In this document: in pieces, positions 43,119-53,729 of the stretch | Numbering within the stretch: position 1 is the stretch's first letter | How the letters are laid out: every line of letters begins with the position of its first letter | Assembly (NCBI GenBank): GCA_021234155.1 | Contig: JAJEKV010000124.1 | Location: forward strand, 2,129,094 to 2,193,093 | Source of the DNA: Isoetes taiwanensis | Taxonomy: Eukaryota > Streptophyta > Lycopodiopsida > Isoetales > Isoetaceae | Length of the DNA: 64,000 nucleotides | Direction of reading: 5' to 3' | The notes under the pieces: generated by a model | The model's database searches: none | Seen by the model: only the letters and a program-made list of their open reading frames with translations | What the model was told of the DNA's origin: nothing | Position numbers and translations under genes: made by a program

Positions 43119-46100
43119 CCTAGGATGGGTCCTATGATACAACTAGTTGGCCGATAGAAGAGGAATCTACCTCAAAAAGAATGGAGCAAACTAGGACGAC
43201 GGGGCAAAGGCGAAACGAGGGGAGAGATGGACAACAAAAATGAATAGAACAGATCAAGCAAAGGGGGGCAGACAAACTGCGAAGCGAGGCTGATGGAGTA
43301 ACTGGAATAATCAGAGCGGAGGGCAAAGAACATGATATATGAACACTAAAAAGGAAAAGGTGAACCAAAGCGAATTAAAAGGAAACATGGTAAAAACATA
43401 AAAGAAAGTGATGCAGTGGAGAAGGACTAGCGTAATACAATAGTGCAAATGAGCCAAAGATGAAAGCGAAGGGCTGATGGCCTGGGTGAACTAAAGGAGT
43501 CAACCGGAAAAAGAAGTAAGGCAACAAACTGAGAACAAACGAGGCAAATAGACGCAAAGACAGAAAGGGTACGACGTACATGAGTGAACGGGGTCAAGTT
43601 GGAGCAAAAGGAAGAATAGAAAAATAACCAAAAAAGGAACTAGAAACAAGCTACAGTAACAACGAAAAATTGACAAGGAAAACACCGACCAACATAAAGC
43701 ACATGACTAAATAATACAGGATAATGCTGCCATGTACATATGCATCATAGCATCTAGAAACCTCCAAATTCTAAACATATCATGTAACCAAGACAGCTCA
43801 AATGCACACAAACCGCAATGTGCAACCGTGTAATAAGCGCAAACATGCTAAATAGATAAAATTGAGTAAAAAAGCCATAGGATGAATGAAACAAAGAGTA
43901 AAAAGCTTACAGACAAACATAACAAATTATCCTAACAACAAATCTAAAGGGACCAATTTGAATGGAAAAAATGCTAAAAACAGACTGCTACGAAAACAAC
44001 GAGAGCAAGAGAGATGAGTTTCTGTCAAAGGGATAACCGGAGAAATTACTAAATACTAGTTTACCTACGAAACAACTGAGCAAATGGGTCAAGATTTAAA
44101 GAGACCAAACTGGACCAAAAAATAAAGGGACTAACAGAACAAATTTAAGTAGACAAAACAATGGGTCAAATATAGAAACATGATATGAATAAAAGACCAA
44201 AGGAAAAGGTGTGACATCTGGAAAGCAAACCAAATGAGAAAGTCCGAACTCACGAGGCAAGTGAGACCGCAGAGACTAATAGGGCTAATAGCCAAATCGG
44301 GTAAAATGAGCCGTAGGATGCAAAGTGAAGCAAAGGAGCACGCGAACACCTAAAAACAAGTTCGTGGGGATGCAAGACATACAAAGGGATCTATCCAGCA
44401 TGAATGATAAAATAATAAAATAATGGACCAAATGGATCAATATCAGCGAAAGCACACAATGTGGCCAATAGAGCAATGAAAATGATAGAACTAACGTGAC
44501 CAAATATCTCAAGTAGAACAATTCTACGAAAAGGAGCAAAAGGAAACAACATGAAACATGGTAACAAATGAAAGAACAGGAAAAAAGAAATAAAAAAGAG
44601 ATAACCAAAAACATGACGAACATGCAAGGAACAAGAAAGACACAAGCATCCATATACATAATGGCCTAAGGATGGCGAGCACCCTCGTAAAGGAGACAAC
44701 GGAAAGACCATGAGGAATGCAACTGTGTGAAGCAAGGAAGCACGTGAACACGAGGATGCGAGATGATCATAGCGGCCTATCTAACATGAACGATAAGAAC
44801 AGAAATTAATGGTCCAACAAATGGGGCAATGTCGACCAAAAGAACACACTGTGGCCCAGAGAGCAATAAAAGAGACTGAACCAATGTGATTAAAAAACGC
44901 AAAAGAACAATGGCACCAAAAGGGGAAAAAAGAACAACATAGAACACAGGAACAAACGAACGAATGCACAAGGAACAACCTGGAACATAAGAACTATAAG
45001 CCCTCAAAGGCATTCATGAGAAAAGCTGAGAATATATGACAAAAGCGTGCATAGGCCCTCAAACGCAACTATGAGAAACAACTGAGAACATATGAGAAAG
45101 GGACAAGCACTGACCTATGCATACAAATACACAAAGCACCAGAACTATCTAGGACCTTAGAGCAATCTTAGGAAAAACGAAGCAAATGAAGCGGATGGAA
45201 AAAATGAGATCAAGAATAGACGTACAGAGCACCACAACTGGAAGATATAGAAGAATGAAAAATAGACGAAGGGCACATCATAAGATACATGGAGTACAAG
45301 AACCCACAAAGCAACTGGGCGCACTTACGCAAAAACGGTTGAATGGGACAAGACATTAATGATAGAACTGAACACAAAGGAAGAGACGAAGGGGGTTAGC
45401 AAGTGAAGGAGTAATCTGATGACCACAGCAAGCCAGATAGATGGAGGAATCAAGAATAGGGAACAAAGCGAAAGAACATAGTGAGACTGTAAACATGTCA
45501 AGAAAATGGAAAAATAAGATAGGTAACAGAAACAAGAATAGGAAGCAAAGCAAAAAACATAGCCAAATAGTGATATGGAAAAAACAAGACCGAGATCAAA
45601 CCTCTAAAACGGTAATGATGCCCAAACACATGCAATGTAAGCCGTAAAATTAGATGCACAGACTTGAAAATGAACCTGCAAAATATCTAGTGAATCCAAT
45701 GAGCACTCCCATGAGATGACTGACATAAGTTAAACAACATGTCAACAATCAGCATCAACCCATAGCAACCCAATGATATGTATGGTTAACAAGTGGCAAT
45801 GAGCCCTGCTAATGTAAGATCAACACCTTACAATCTCTCCAAAAAGGTCCATGCACACACAAAGGTGCCATGCAAAGATAAAATACCTTTAAAATCTTAC
45901 CATCAATGGGAATCTTGCATGTCAAGAATGAGGCACCTTGGATAAACACAATACCGAGTAAAAACATCGAGTCAAAGCATCTCGTGGTAAACAAATGATT
46001 TGATGCTAGGATGATCATTCCCTGGAACAACCTGTCTATATAGAGACTAAATAAAAAGAGTCACCAGATAAGAATCCCCTATCACTACGAACTTGACAAA

Positions 46101-47913
46101 CGAAATACGCAATGCTTATGAATATGACATTAGGTGCGCACCAAGGGGCAATGAACTTGGCTGATGTGATGACACGATTCCTTTCCATCACCATGAAAAA
46201 AGGGGACATCATAGATGCAATGAAAAAAGAGACGGAAGCATGCCGAAAAATACACAATGTGCCAAAACCTGGGGGAGGAGGTTCGCCAGGAAGGAAGGCG
46301 ACTCGTGGATAGTGGCACTCCCAGACAATTGCAGACATTTAAAAAAGAAAGCAGAATAAAACATAGGCTACAAAGGACGACATGCAAAATAACGACTAAG
46401 AACTAACTCTAGGGGCATGAAAGGAAAAGGAAAAAATGGGAACATAGGATGGGCTCTAAGCTAGAGGGAATAGAACAGAAGGGACTAGAACAGAAGTGAG
46501 AAGGGGCAAGGAACGACGGATGGATGAAGTGAGTTACCACTTACATGTTCAAAAAGAGCCCAACTAATCGTAGATCAACCATGAAAAACTCAAAGCGATC
46601 GATCAACAAAAAATAAAGCTAATAAACCACTAGACACACACACACACACACGCAAAAGACTAAAATAAAACCAAGCTTCACATAAAATCTCAACCCATAA
46701 CCAAAGCCATCCTATTCGAAAATAAAATGCAGTGCAACCTTTGCAAAGTCAAATCATACTATATATCACAACGGTAGTGTAACCATGGAACTGAGAATGG
46801 TCGCACAACAACAACTGTAGGCATTAATGACTAGTCACTCTACAGCAAGACAAGGAAACGTCGTGGGGCACTCTGGAATAGGCCTAGGGAGGGAGCAACA
46901 AGATATAATAAACTCAAATGCCAAGGGTCTAAGAACATTTAATAGTACACATGTTAAAAATCCTGAAATAACCCTTTTAAGGTTAAAAATATAGAAACAA
47001 GCGTGAGCACCAAAATACTGGGGCTCACCAGCGATGGCATCGGCAGCCATCATCGCAGCTGGGGCTGCTTCCGGATGATCCGGGATGGCAAAGATGGCCG
47101 CCACGTGGCCTTGCCACGCAAGCAGGTGCCTTCCGCAGAAACAGAGGCGGCGACAGAAAGCGAAGGGCTGTAAGGCGGTCGATCTCAGAGAAAGAAAAAA
47201 GGCTAGAAAAAACTGAAGAACACAAGGCAGAAGGATCGATCTTGGTAGGCTGAGGCAAGAGGGCAATGGGAGATGCCAAAAGGAATGCTGCTAGGAAAAC
47301 ATGGCAGGGGATGGAAACTGCCCAGGCCAGCAACCACTCAGCCACACAGAATCAACTAATCAGCAATCAAATCAAACAGGAATCAGATCAAACCTGGCAA
47401 CCATCAGTCAGAGCAAATCCCAGACGAATCTTCAAAGGTCGAAAACCTCCAATCGGTCCTGCTTGAAACTTATGGCAGCAAGCCACGAAACTGCCCAAAT
47501 CGATCCGCAAGTAAATCTGTACGAGAAACGAATTTCATGGCCTCCATGCCAATCATCCGGCAAGCCATCAAGAGGCATATGACAAATCTGCAAGACTAAG
47601 TAATTAGAAGGAACATATGGAATGATAGACAAAAACAAAACGTATCTAACGGTATTCTACTATTCCCATGTTGGACCAAACGACCTCCACCGCTATTCAT
47701 AGATCAAAGTGTCCAACCAATCAAAGGAGCAGAAGCTACAGGTTCTTGGCGAGGGATGATTGATAATCCATAGGGAACCACCTAAGAATAGGGGCAAAGC
47801 TAACACAAATCCAATCAGATGGCAAGAAGGAGAAGGAACGAAGCTGGATCCAAAAATTTAGTAGGAGAAAGAAACAAAGGGGGCCTGATAGGATAGTAGG
47901 AAGAAGTTGAGGA
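43119..47913. other. Non-coding interior between two LTR-like segments
   Basis: Almost 4.8 kb without a recognisable protein on either strand. The minus-strand frames are hydrophobic translations of a purine-rich plus strand. A diverged repeat of about 400-bp period is visible (about 44310-44640 against 44715-44990, with CACACAATGTGGCC/CACACTGTGGCCC and AACATGAAACA/AACATAGAACA words). A CA microsatellite lies at 46633-46651. The layout suggests a non-autonomous LTR element with a non-coding body. Confidence 0.55.
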
Positions 47914-48073
47914 GAGACTTGTGGAGCCAGAAATGAGGAGAATGGAAAGGAACTCAAGAGAACGCCGATGACGAGAAAAGAGGAAGAAGGCGATATAAAT
48001 AGGAGATGCAAGACAGGGCGTCCCCATCCAAGGAATGTCGGTTCTATTGCTATCGCAATAGAACCGTGGCATT
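47914..48073 (+). mobile_element. LTR-like 160-bp segment, right copy
   Basis: Near-identical copy of 42959-43118, 4,955 bp away, in the same orientation, with the same TATA box and terminal hairpin (48040-48065). High identity implies recent insertion or gene conversion. Confidence 0.7.
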
Positions 48074-48506
48074 GTGTTCATTTAAATCCATGACCTTGTC
48101 CTTACAGTCTGTGACAAAAATCAGTCCCCTGGTCGGACCGAGATTCCATTGCATAAGTTAACTAAAGTGGGAGAATTCTTAATATTCATATATATGCTGA
48201 GGCAGTGATTTTGGCTAAAATAGAGACATAATCAAGAGCCCCAATTCCATTTAGCAAGCTAATTCTGCAGCCAGTTACAAACACTCATCATGTTTCTCAG
48301 GCATACCTATTGTCTATGAATTAAGTTTTGATAAGATATGCAGCATCTATGGCATCTTTTAATGCTTAAACTGAGCATCTATGTATTATTTTTTGAGTAT
48401 ATGCAAATGACCACTTTTAATATGCAGTTGTGCTCATGGTGAGCTCCCTACGGTAGCAGTGGAAGTGTTCTGACCTCTGCATTCTAATTAAAATGTGCTT
48501 TAGTAA
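48074..48506. other. No gene seen
   Basis: AT-rich non-coding flank of the LTR-like segment. Confidence 0.5.
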
Positions 48507-48665
48507 TCAAGTATTGTTGAAAAGTGACTGGACAATACTACATGTATGACCTTCACGGCCACCATCATAAGATTTTGCTAGTATTGCCAATTGTTCCACC
48601 AGTCTTACTACAGTTAATTTGTCCTTCTCAGGAGTGGACTCAATGCACTGCTCGAAAAAGTACAT
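48507..48665 (-). CDS. Unrecognised exon-like ORF
   Basis: The minus strand reads MYFFEQCIESTPEKDKLTVV, RLVEQLAILAKSYDGGREG, HTCSIVQSLFNNT and stops at TGA. It has well-mixed amino acids and an amphipathic helix pattern, unlike random AT-rich frames nearby. It could be an exon or a retro-fragment of a cellular gene. I cannot name the family. No neighbouring exon was found. Confidence 0.3.
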   Translation of the reverse strand: MYFFEQCIESTPEKDKLTVVRLVEQLAILAKSYDGGREGHTCSIVQSLFNNT

Positions 48666-49053
48666 TAATCTATTCGGTTAATTCACTGGGATGACAATGC
48701 CTTGGAATGTTTTTGAAGAATAATGGCATTACCTCTAGTGTTTGCATAGAGAGATTTTGCTGGAAAGTCTACACCTTTCTGTCTTTTGTTAGATGAGTTT
48801 TGTAGTCTTTAAATGTAGTATCAAAAATTGCAATTCCTGTCAAGATTGTAAGAAAAGCTGATTTATATAGAAACATAAGAAAGCATTATAAAATGCTTTA
48901 GGAAAAAGCAATGCAATATGATTTCTCAACCAATGTTGTATAGAATCATTACTTTGTAAGCATGGCAAAAAATTACAAACGTTGTCCACAAGTATCACGG
49001 GTGTAAAATCGCTAGTGGGGTACAACTTTTGGCGAAGCGTTTAAGCACTTTAA
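48666..49053. other. No gene seen
   Basis: AT-rich sequence. Near 49037-49056 TTTAAGCACTTTAAGTGCTG appears, a motif that recurs at 52.0-52.3, 53.3 and 56.7 kb. Confidence 0.5.
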
Positions 49054-49143
49054 GTGCTGAAACTCGCGGACGTCGAAGCCCGTCACACCCTTCTCCCTCC
49101 TTTTCCCCTGGGCGCGAAAACTCAGATCAGTGTTTCACTGTTG

Positions 49144-51727
49144 ATGATGGAGGCATGGAGCGCGGATGATTTTCACAGCATCAGAGGTCTGTGCAATTCG
49201 GGGGTGAAGCCCCACGAGGATGAAACTTGGTTGGAAAATAATGTCACGGATCGAGATTGGGAATCTGTTTGGACAAAGAAGTTGAACAAGGAAAAGATAA
49301 AATGGCACTGTGCAAAGGAGCATCTTCAAGAGAAGTTGGAAACACTCTGCCGAAAAATCTACAAGAATTGTCACAACAAAGAAGTAAGAAAGCAACTGGC
49401 CCTTGCTTTTGCGTTTGAAAATTGCACTAGATCAATACTTGCACCTGAGGAACACAACGTAAACTGGGCTGCATTTGCTGTGCAATGCCAAAGATACCAC
49501 AACAATAGACAAGTAAAAACAGAGGCAGATGTTAAAGCACATGTTAGGAAAACTGAAATGAAGGCAAAGCCAAAGGTGGCAGCTGGATCAAATGAGATCA
49601 ATGCATGTGATGAAAACATAAAACCTTAGAGAATGCAAGATCTGAGGAGATTGGAAAATCAGTTTTACTTATCACAAAGAATCTGAAGCGATGAGGAAGT
49701 GAGCTGAAAGGCAATGAGAAGGCCTCTGAATTACAGAAAATGATGTTGGAAGAGGCTGAGAACAGTTTAAGACAGGCCACAAATGATTTGGCTACAAAAC
49801 AGGAGGACTTCAAGCTTAATCCAAACGTGAGTTGGAGGCAGAAATTAAAGATTTGGAGCAGACTGTCCAGATGGAAACTTGGCACAGGAACAAGGTACAA
49901 AAAGCAATGAACCCTACATCTGTTAATGAGCAGGTCAAATGTAAACTCAAACTTGAGGAGGAGTTAAAAGTTCTCGAAGAAGAACAGAGACAGTTGCATT
50001 TCTACATAAACAATTTGTGGAAGCTGAAAATGGATACTCCTGCAATATTTAGCATCTCTACTATTATACGAGATAAGTTGTTAGTGCAAGATCCATTTTA
50101 TACATGTTCAGCATGTGGTCTGGAATTCACTAAAGCTTACAGGTTAAGTTTAGCACTGAATTGCCAATATGAGTATCATATAGCTTGTTGTTCATTGTTG
50201 AGAGGAGGATAATGTATTCATGGTTGCCCTGGAAAGGTGCCAGAGGGTGTATTTGACGAGCTAGGTTTTGGCCATGTTGCAGGTGCTTCAAATAGTACAC
50301 CAAAAAAGGATGTATTAATCCGTCCTGCAATTGAGGTCTCACCCTTCAGGGTTCAAAGAAGGACAATGGTGCCATTTGAAGATGCACTACCCCAGCAAAG
50401 TCCTATAGGAGTACAGTCAATTATGACTGATTTGAATGCAATAGCAGAACCACCACCACCAGTCCAAGAAGCTGTCCAAGAAGCTATAGAAGAAGCTGTA
50501 AACATAGCACCAGTTGTAAACACAGCACCAGTTGTGGAAAAAACAACAGACCCGATTGTACACACTGAAGCACCTAAGGAAGTTGAGGGAGTAATTCCAT
50601 TGGATGAGGGCAACTTGGGTGAATATTTGCCAAAAGGAAAGGGCGTAAGAACAAAAAGAGGGGTAAGGCGGAGGATAGTAAAGAAGTTGTTCAGGCTACA
50701 AGAAAGAGAACAAGAAGTAGCTATGCTAAAGATGCGAGAAGCAAGCCTTAATCATGACACCACACCTATCGGTGTGTTCAAGAAAATGCGTAATCAGGGC
50801 CCTCAAGTTTCAGGTGAGCCTGATCTTCAACAAGTGATTGATGCCCTTAATAACCCTGAAAAGGGGGTGTGGGCATTGCTGGCCAAGAAGGCCACAACTT
50901 AGTGTTGCTTAAAACATTGAATATTATTGATTTTCTTTTGTTGCATTTACTGTAGGATTACCAGTTGATTCTGTTAGGTCAGAGAATCCGCTATTGATAC
51001 GAGAAAGGTTTCCACATTCAACCCATTTTTCATTTTCATCTTCATCTATTTATTCATGTAGTAATTCCTTGTGTAGGTATTCGTGATGTTCCAACGCACT
51101 AAATATTGATTTGGCAGCAAAAGATAAACTCATTGTCTTGGATTTAAATGGTGTGTTGGTAAAAACATTTGGTGCAAATGAACACATACGCTTGGAAGCA
51201 GGATTGACAATGCCATACACTAGCAGAAAGAAAGTGATATTCGGTCGAGCGGTGTTCTTCTTGAAGACTTTGTTACAGAAGTGTTGTGTTGGTATATGGT
51301 CATCAATGCAACTCTCTAATGTGGAAGATGTGCTGCAAGTACTATGTCCAGATTTGAGGGACGGATTTCAATTTGTATGGGGGCGAGGGGAAAAATGTGT
51401 GAAGACCGTTTTCACCACCCTAACAAACCTGGCTGTCGGTCATAATGAAGCCACTTGGGAAAATATATGAGTCATACCAAAGATTCAAAGGTAAGACTTT
51501 GCTTCTTGATGATTCATTATACAAGTCTTACCTTAGCAAATTCCCTCGAAATTTTTATGCGTACCGTGATTCAAGATGGATGTCTATGATGAAGTGCTAA
51601 CAATACTCACCCCAAAGATAGAAGAAATACTGCTTGCAGACCAAGGCCGAGGAAAAAAAATGAAGTTACTTGGTGAAGAACACACACGATACAAGCCACG
51701 CCTAAGACGGATAGAGGCGTTATTATG
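49144..51727 (+). pseudogene. FCP1/SCP-like HAD phosphatase gene with coiled coil and Cys-rich finger, frame-broken
   Basis: Segments in order on the plus strand: MMEAWSADDFHSIRGLC start at 49144 (I prefer it to 49054) with a helical N-terminal part to 49629; a coiled coil with one stop (49650-50040); a Cys/His finger (CSACGLEFTKAYRLSLALNC, then YEYHIACC, then HGCPGKV; 50108-50240); a Pro/Val/Glu-rich linker and basic KKLFRLQEREQE stretch (50237-50902); then an FCP1-type domain. There, KLIVLDLNGVLVKT (51126) is the HAD motif DLDGT/V with the second Asp changed to Asn, GIWSSMQ holds motif II Ser, and LLLDDS (51502-51516) is the motif with paired Asp. It ends EEHTRYKPRLRRIEALL at 51727. Introns could explain some breaks. 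The Asn change would weaken phosphatase activity. Confidence 0.6.
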
Positions 51728-52525
51728 AAGCTATGCTTGGAAAGACTTTTCTCGAAAAACAATTGCGCCTGCAGGTTTGTGAAGGAGGAATTGGAGAAGG
51801 TTTATGGTGATGAACTTTGTCATTCTCCATTACTGTGATTAAGCCTGAGACATTTATGATTATTGGCCTGATTGTCATTTATTTAGGCCAAGGAATCCTA
51901 CATTTTTCATGTACCATCTTTATCTTAATTTAAGAATGTTTTTGCCATATTGTTTATGTAGTTCAATGCGGACTTGTCTATAAGTTTTGCTATATTGTTT
52001 ATATCTACTTCAATCTTTTGCAAGGGATGCTTAAAAAACTTATCAAGTGCTTAAAAAAAATTTGCACCGCAAGTGCTAGTCTGGTATGAGTCTTAATGGC
52101 AGATACTGCTTATTGTCATGCAGTGACAGTTACTAAGTATGTAGTTGCTTAACGCTAGCAGAAGTGTTAATGTCATCAAATGCTTACTGTCATGCAGTTA
52201 AGGTGCAGTGCTTACTGTTAAGCTATATAACTGTTCACACCTAGCTGTTTATTGCATAAGTGCTCGTGTGTTCCAGTGCTTACTCACAAGCACTGCTGAA
52301 ACTAATTAAAATGCTTAGTGTTTGAAACTAATTAAAGAGCTAGAGCACTGTTACATTCAAAGCGAGAATGGAGAATGGGTATAAGAATTCAAACTTCATA
52401 TATTTGATAGATAGACAAAAATAACATTTGATAGAGAAACAAAAAACTTTGATAGAGACAAAAAAAAACTTTGATAGAGACAAAAAACTTTTTATAGAAA
52501 CAAGATTTTTTACAAAAAAAGGCCC
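51728..52525. repeat. Region with repeated AAGTGCTTA-type words
   Basis: From about 52018 to 52340 the words AAGTGCTTA, AGTGCTTACT, AAGCACTG and TGCTTACTGTCATGCAGT recur. TGCTTA(T/C)TGTCATGCAGT occurs twice, about 70 bp apart. Such clusters of one short word in both orientations resemble subterminal repeats of plant DNA transposons. Non-coding. Confidence 0.5.
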
Positions 52526-52599
52526 TCAGGCCAGTGTCTTCAGGATATAAACAAATTTTTTTACAAAAAAATTGGCCCTCGTGGCGATGTCTTCTTCGA

Positions 52600-52690
52600 G
52601 GTGTCTTGGGGGGTGTCTTCTTGGGGGTGTCTTCAGGGGTATCTTCTTGAGGGGTGTCTTCTTCTGGGGTGTCTGGCTGGAGGCAAGAAC
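52600..52690. repeat. GGTGTCTTC minisatellite
   Basis: About seven copies of a 9-18-bp unit (GGGGTGTCTTCTT) are present. Read on the minus strand it could encode DTPEEDTP repeats, but in the predicted spliced frame of the acidic gene it lies after the stop, in the 3' region. Confidence 0.7.
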
Positions 52691-52730
52691 AATTAAAAAA
52701 AAAATGCGCCGGAAACAAGCTGGAGGCCCT

Positions 52731-53260
52731 TCATTCTCCATCTGCAACACCAATAACAAGAAATTGATTAAACAAATGAAAATGAAAAATTGATTAAAGA
52801 AAACAAATGAAACATGCATACCATTTATGAGCGCCATGAAGTCTGCAAACTCGGCCGATTCGTCTTCAATTTCTGCTTCTTCTTCTTCTTCTTCTTCAGG
52901 GACTTCTTCATCAGACTCGTCTTCTTCTTCTGATTCCCCTATCCACCCTTGCAGAACTGCAGTGACATATTCCTGCGAATTAAGGTCCGATTCCTCATTT
53001 TCTGATTCCTCATAGGAATCAGAAGAATCGGAATCGGAATCGGATGGTTCAGAAAATTGAGAGGCAGTAGAGTGGGCAGGAGAGGAGGCAGCAGAGGAGG
53101 CAAGTACTTGAGGCAAAGGTGGGAAGAGTGGAGGGAACACCTCTTCGATGTTTAGTAAGCGCCTCTTGGAGGTGACCTCCGGCTCCTCGCTATGTGCTCG
53201 CTTCATGCCGGATTGGGCGGATTGGGCGGAGTGCGGAGGAATTGGGAAGGAGCGGCGCAT
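52731..53260 (-). CDS. Acidic Glu/Ser-rich protein, two exons
   Basis: Exon 1 (53260-52822) encodes 146 residues: a Lys/Arg patch (EVTSKRRLLNIEEV, 28-41), a Pro-rich stretch (FPPLFPPLP), a Ser/Asp-rich acidic tract (72-92), NSQEYVTAVLQGWIGES (94-110), a Glu run (111-135) and AEFADFMALIN. A good donor (ATG|GTATGC) and acceptor (GTGTTGCAG) define an 80-bp intron (52821-52742). Splicing adds only three codons before TGA, about 149 residues in all. A second start is possible at Met19 (MKRAHSEEPEV). The gene is intact and homologous to the decayed copy at 8 kb. No known domain. It resembles a nuclear acidic protein with a nuclear localisation signal. It sits between an FCP1-like gene and a transposase-like gene. 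Confidence 0.6.
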
Positions 53261-53729
53261 TGGGAAGGAGTGCGGAGGAATTGAGCGGGGAATGGGCGGA
53301 GCGTGAGCTTGTGAGAAGAGCTTACGCTTAGGCGCCTAGTGCTTAAATCCTGTGCTTAGGTGCATCAGTGTACGAAAAACCTCACACGCGCCAGAACAAT
53401 TAATTCGTAACCAGGCTTAAATATTTCGTATGACCAGTCGAATTGACACATGTCACATCGAGGAAATGCCTTGACAATATAATTTTGCCAAGAATGTTGG
53501 GATAGTGATGGTACCAAAATAAATAATTGAATCTTATTCCAAAAAATGTCACAAATCTACATTCTTAAACAACAATTCAATCTTCATTTCGAAGTACGTG
53601 TCCATGCACACCACCCTTGTGCATCCTCACTATTATTAATATATATACAAATGTGTGCTTACGTGCTTAGGTGCTGGAACAACAAATCACTTGAAAAGAA
53701 TAACATCAATTTGGTTAAGTGTCAAAGAA

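Noticed and set aside
42648-45553. Series of hydrophobic minus-strand open frames (42.6-45.6 kb)
   Set aside because: They are translations of the complement of a purine-rich plus strand, overlap each other in several frames, and show no domain or start context.
52389-52718. Coding DTPEED repeat protein at 52.4-52.7 kb, minus strand
   Set aside because: With the predicted intron removed, the reading frame stops at 52731, before the minisatellite, so the repeat lies in the 3' untranslated region.
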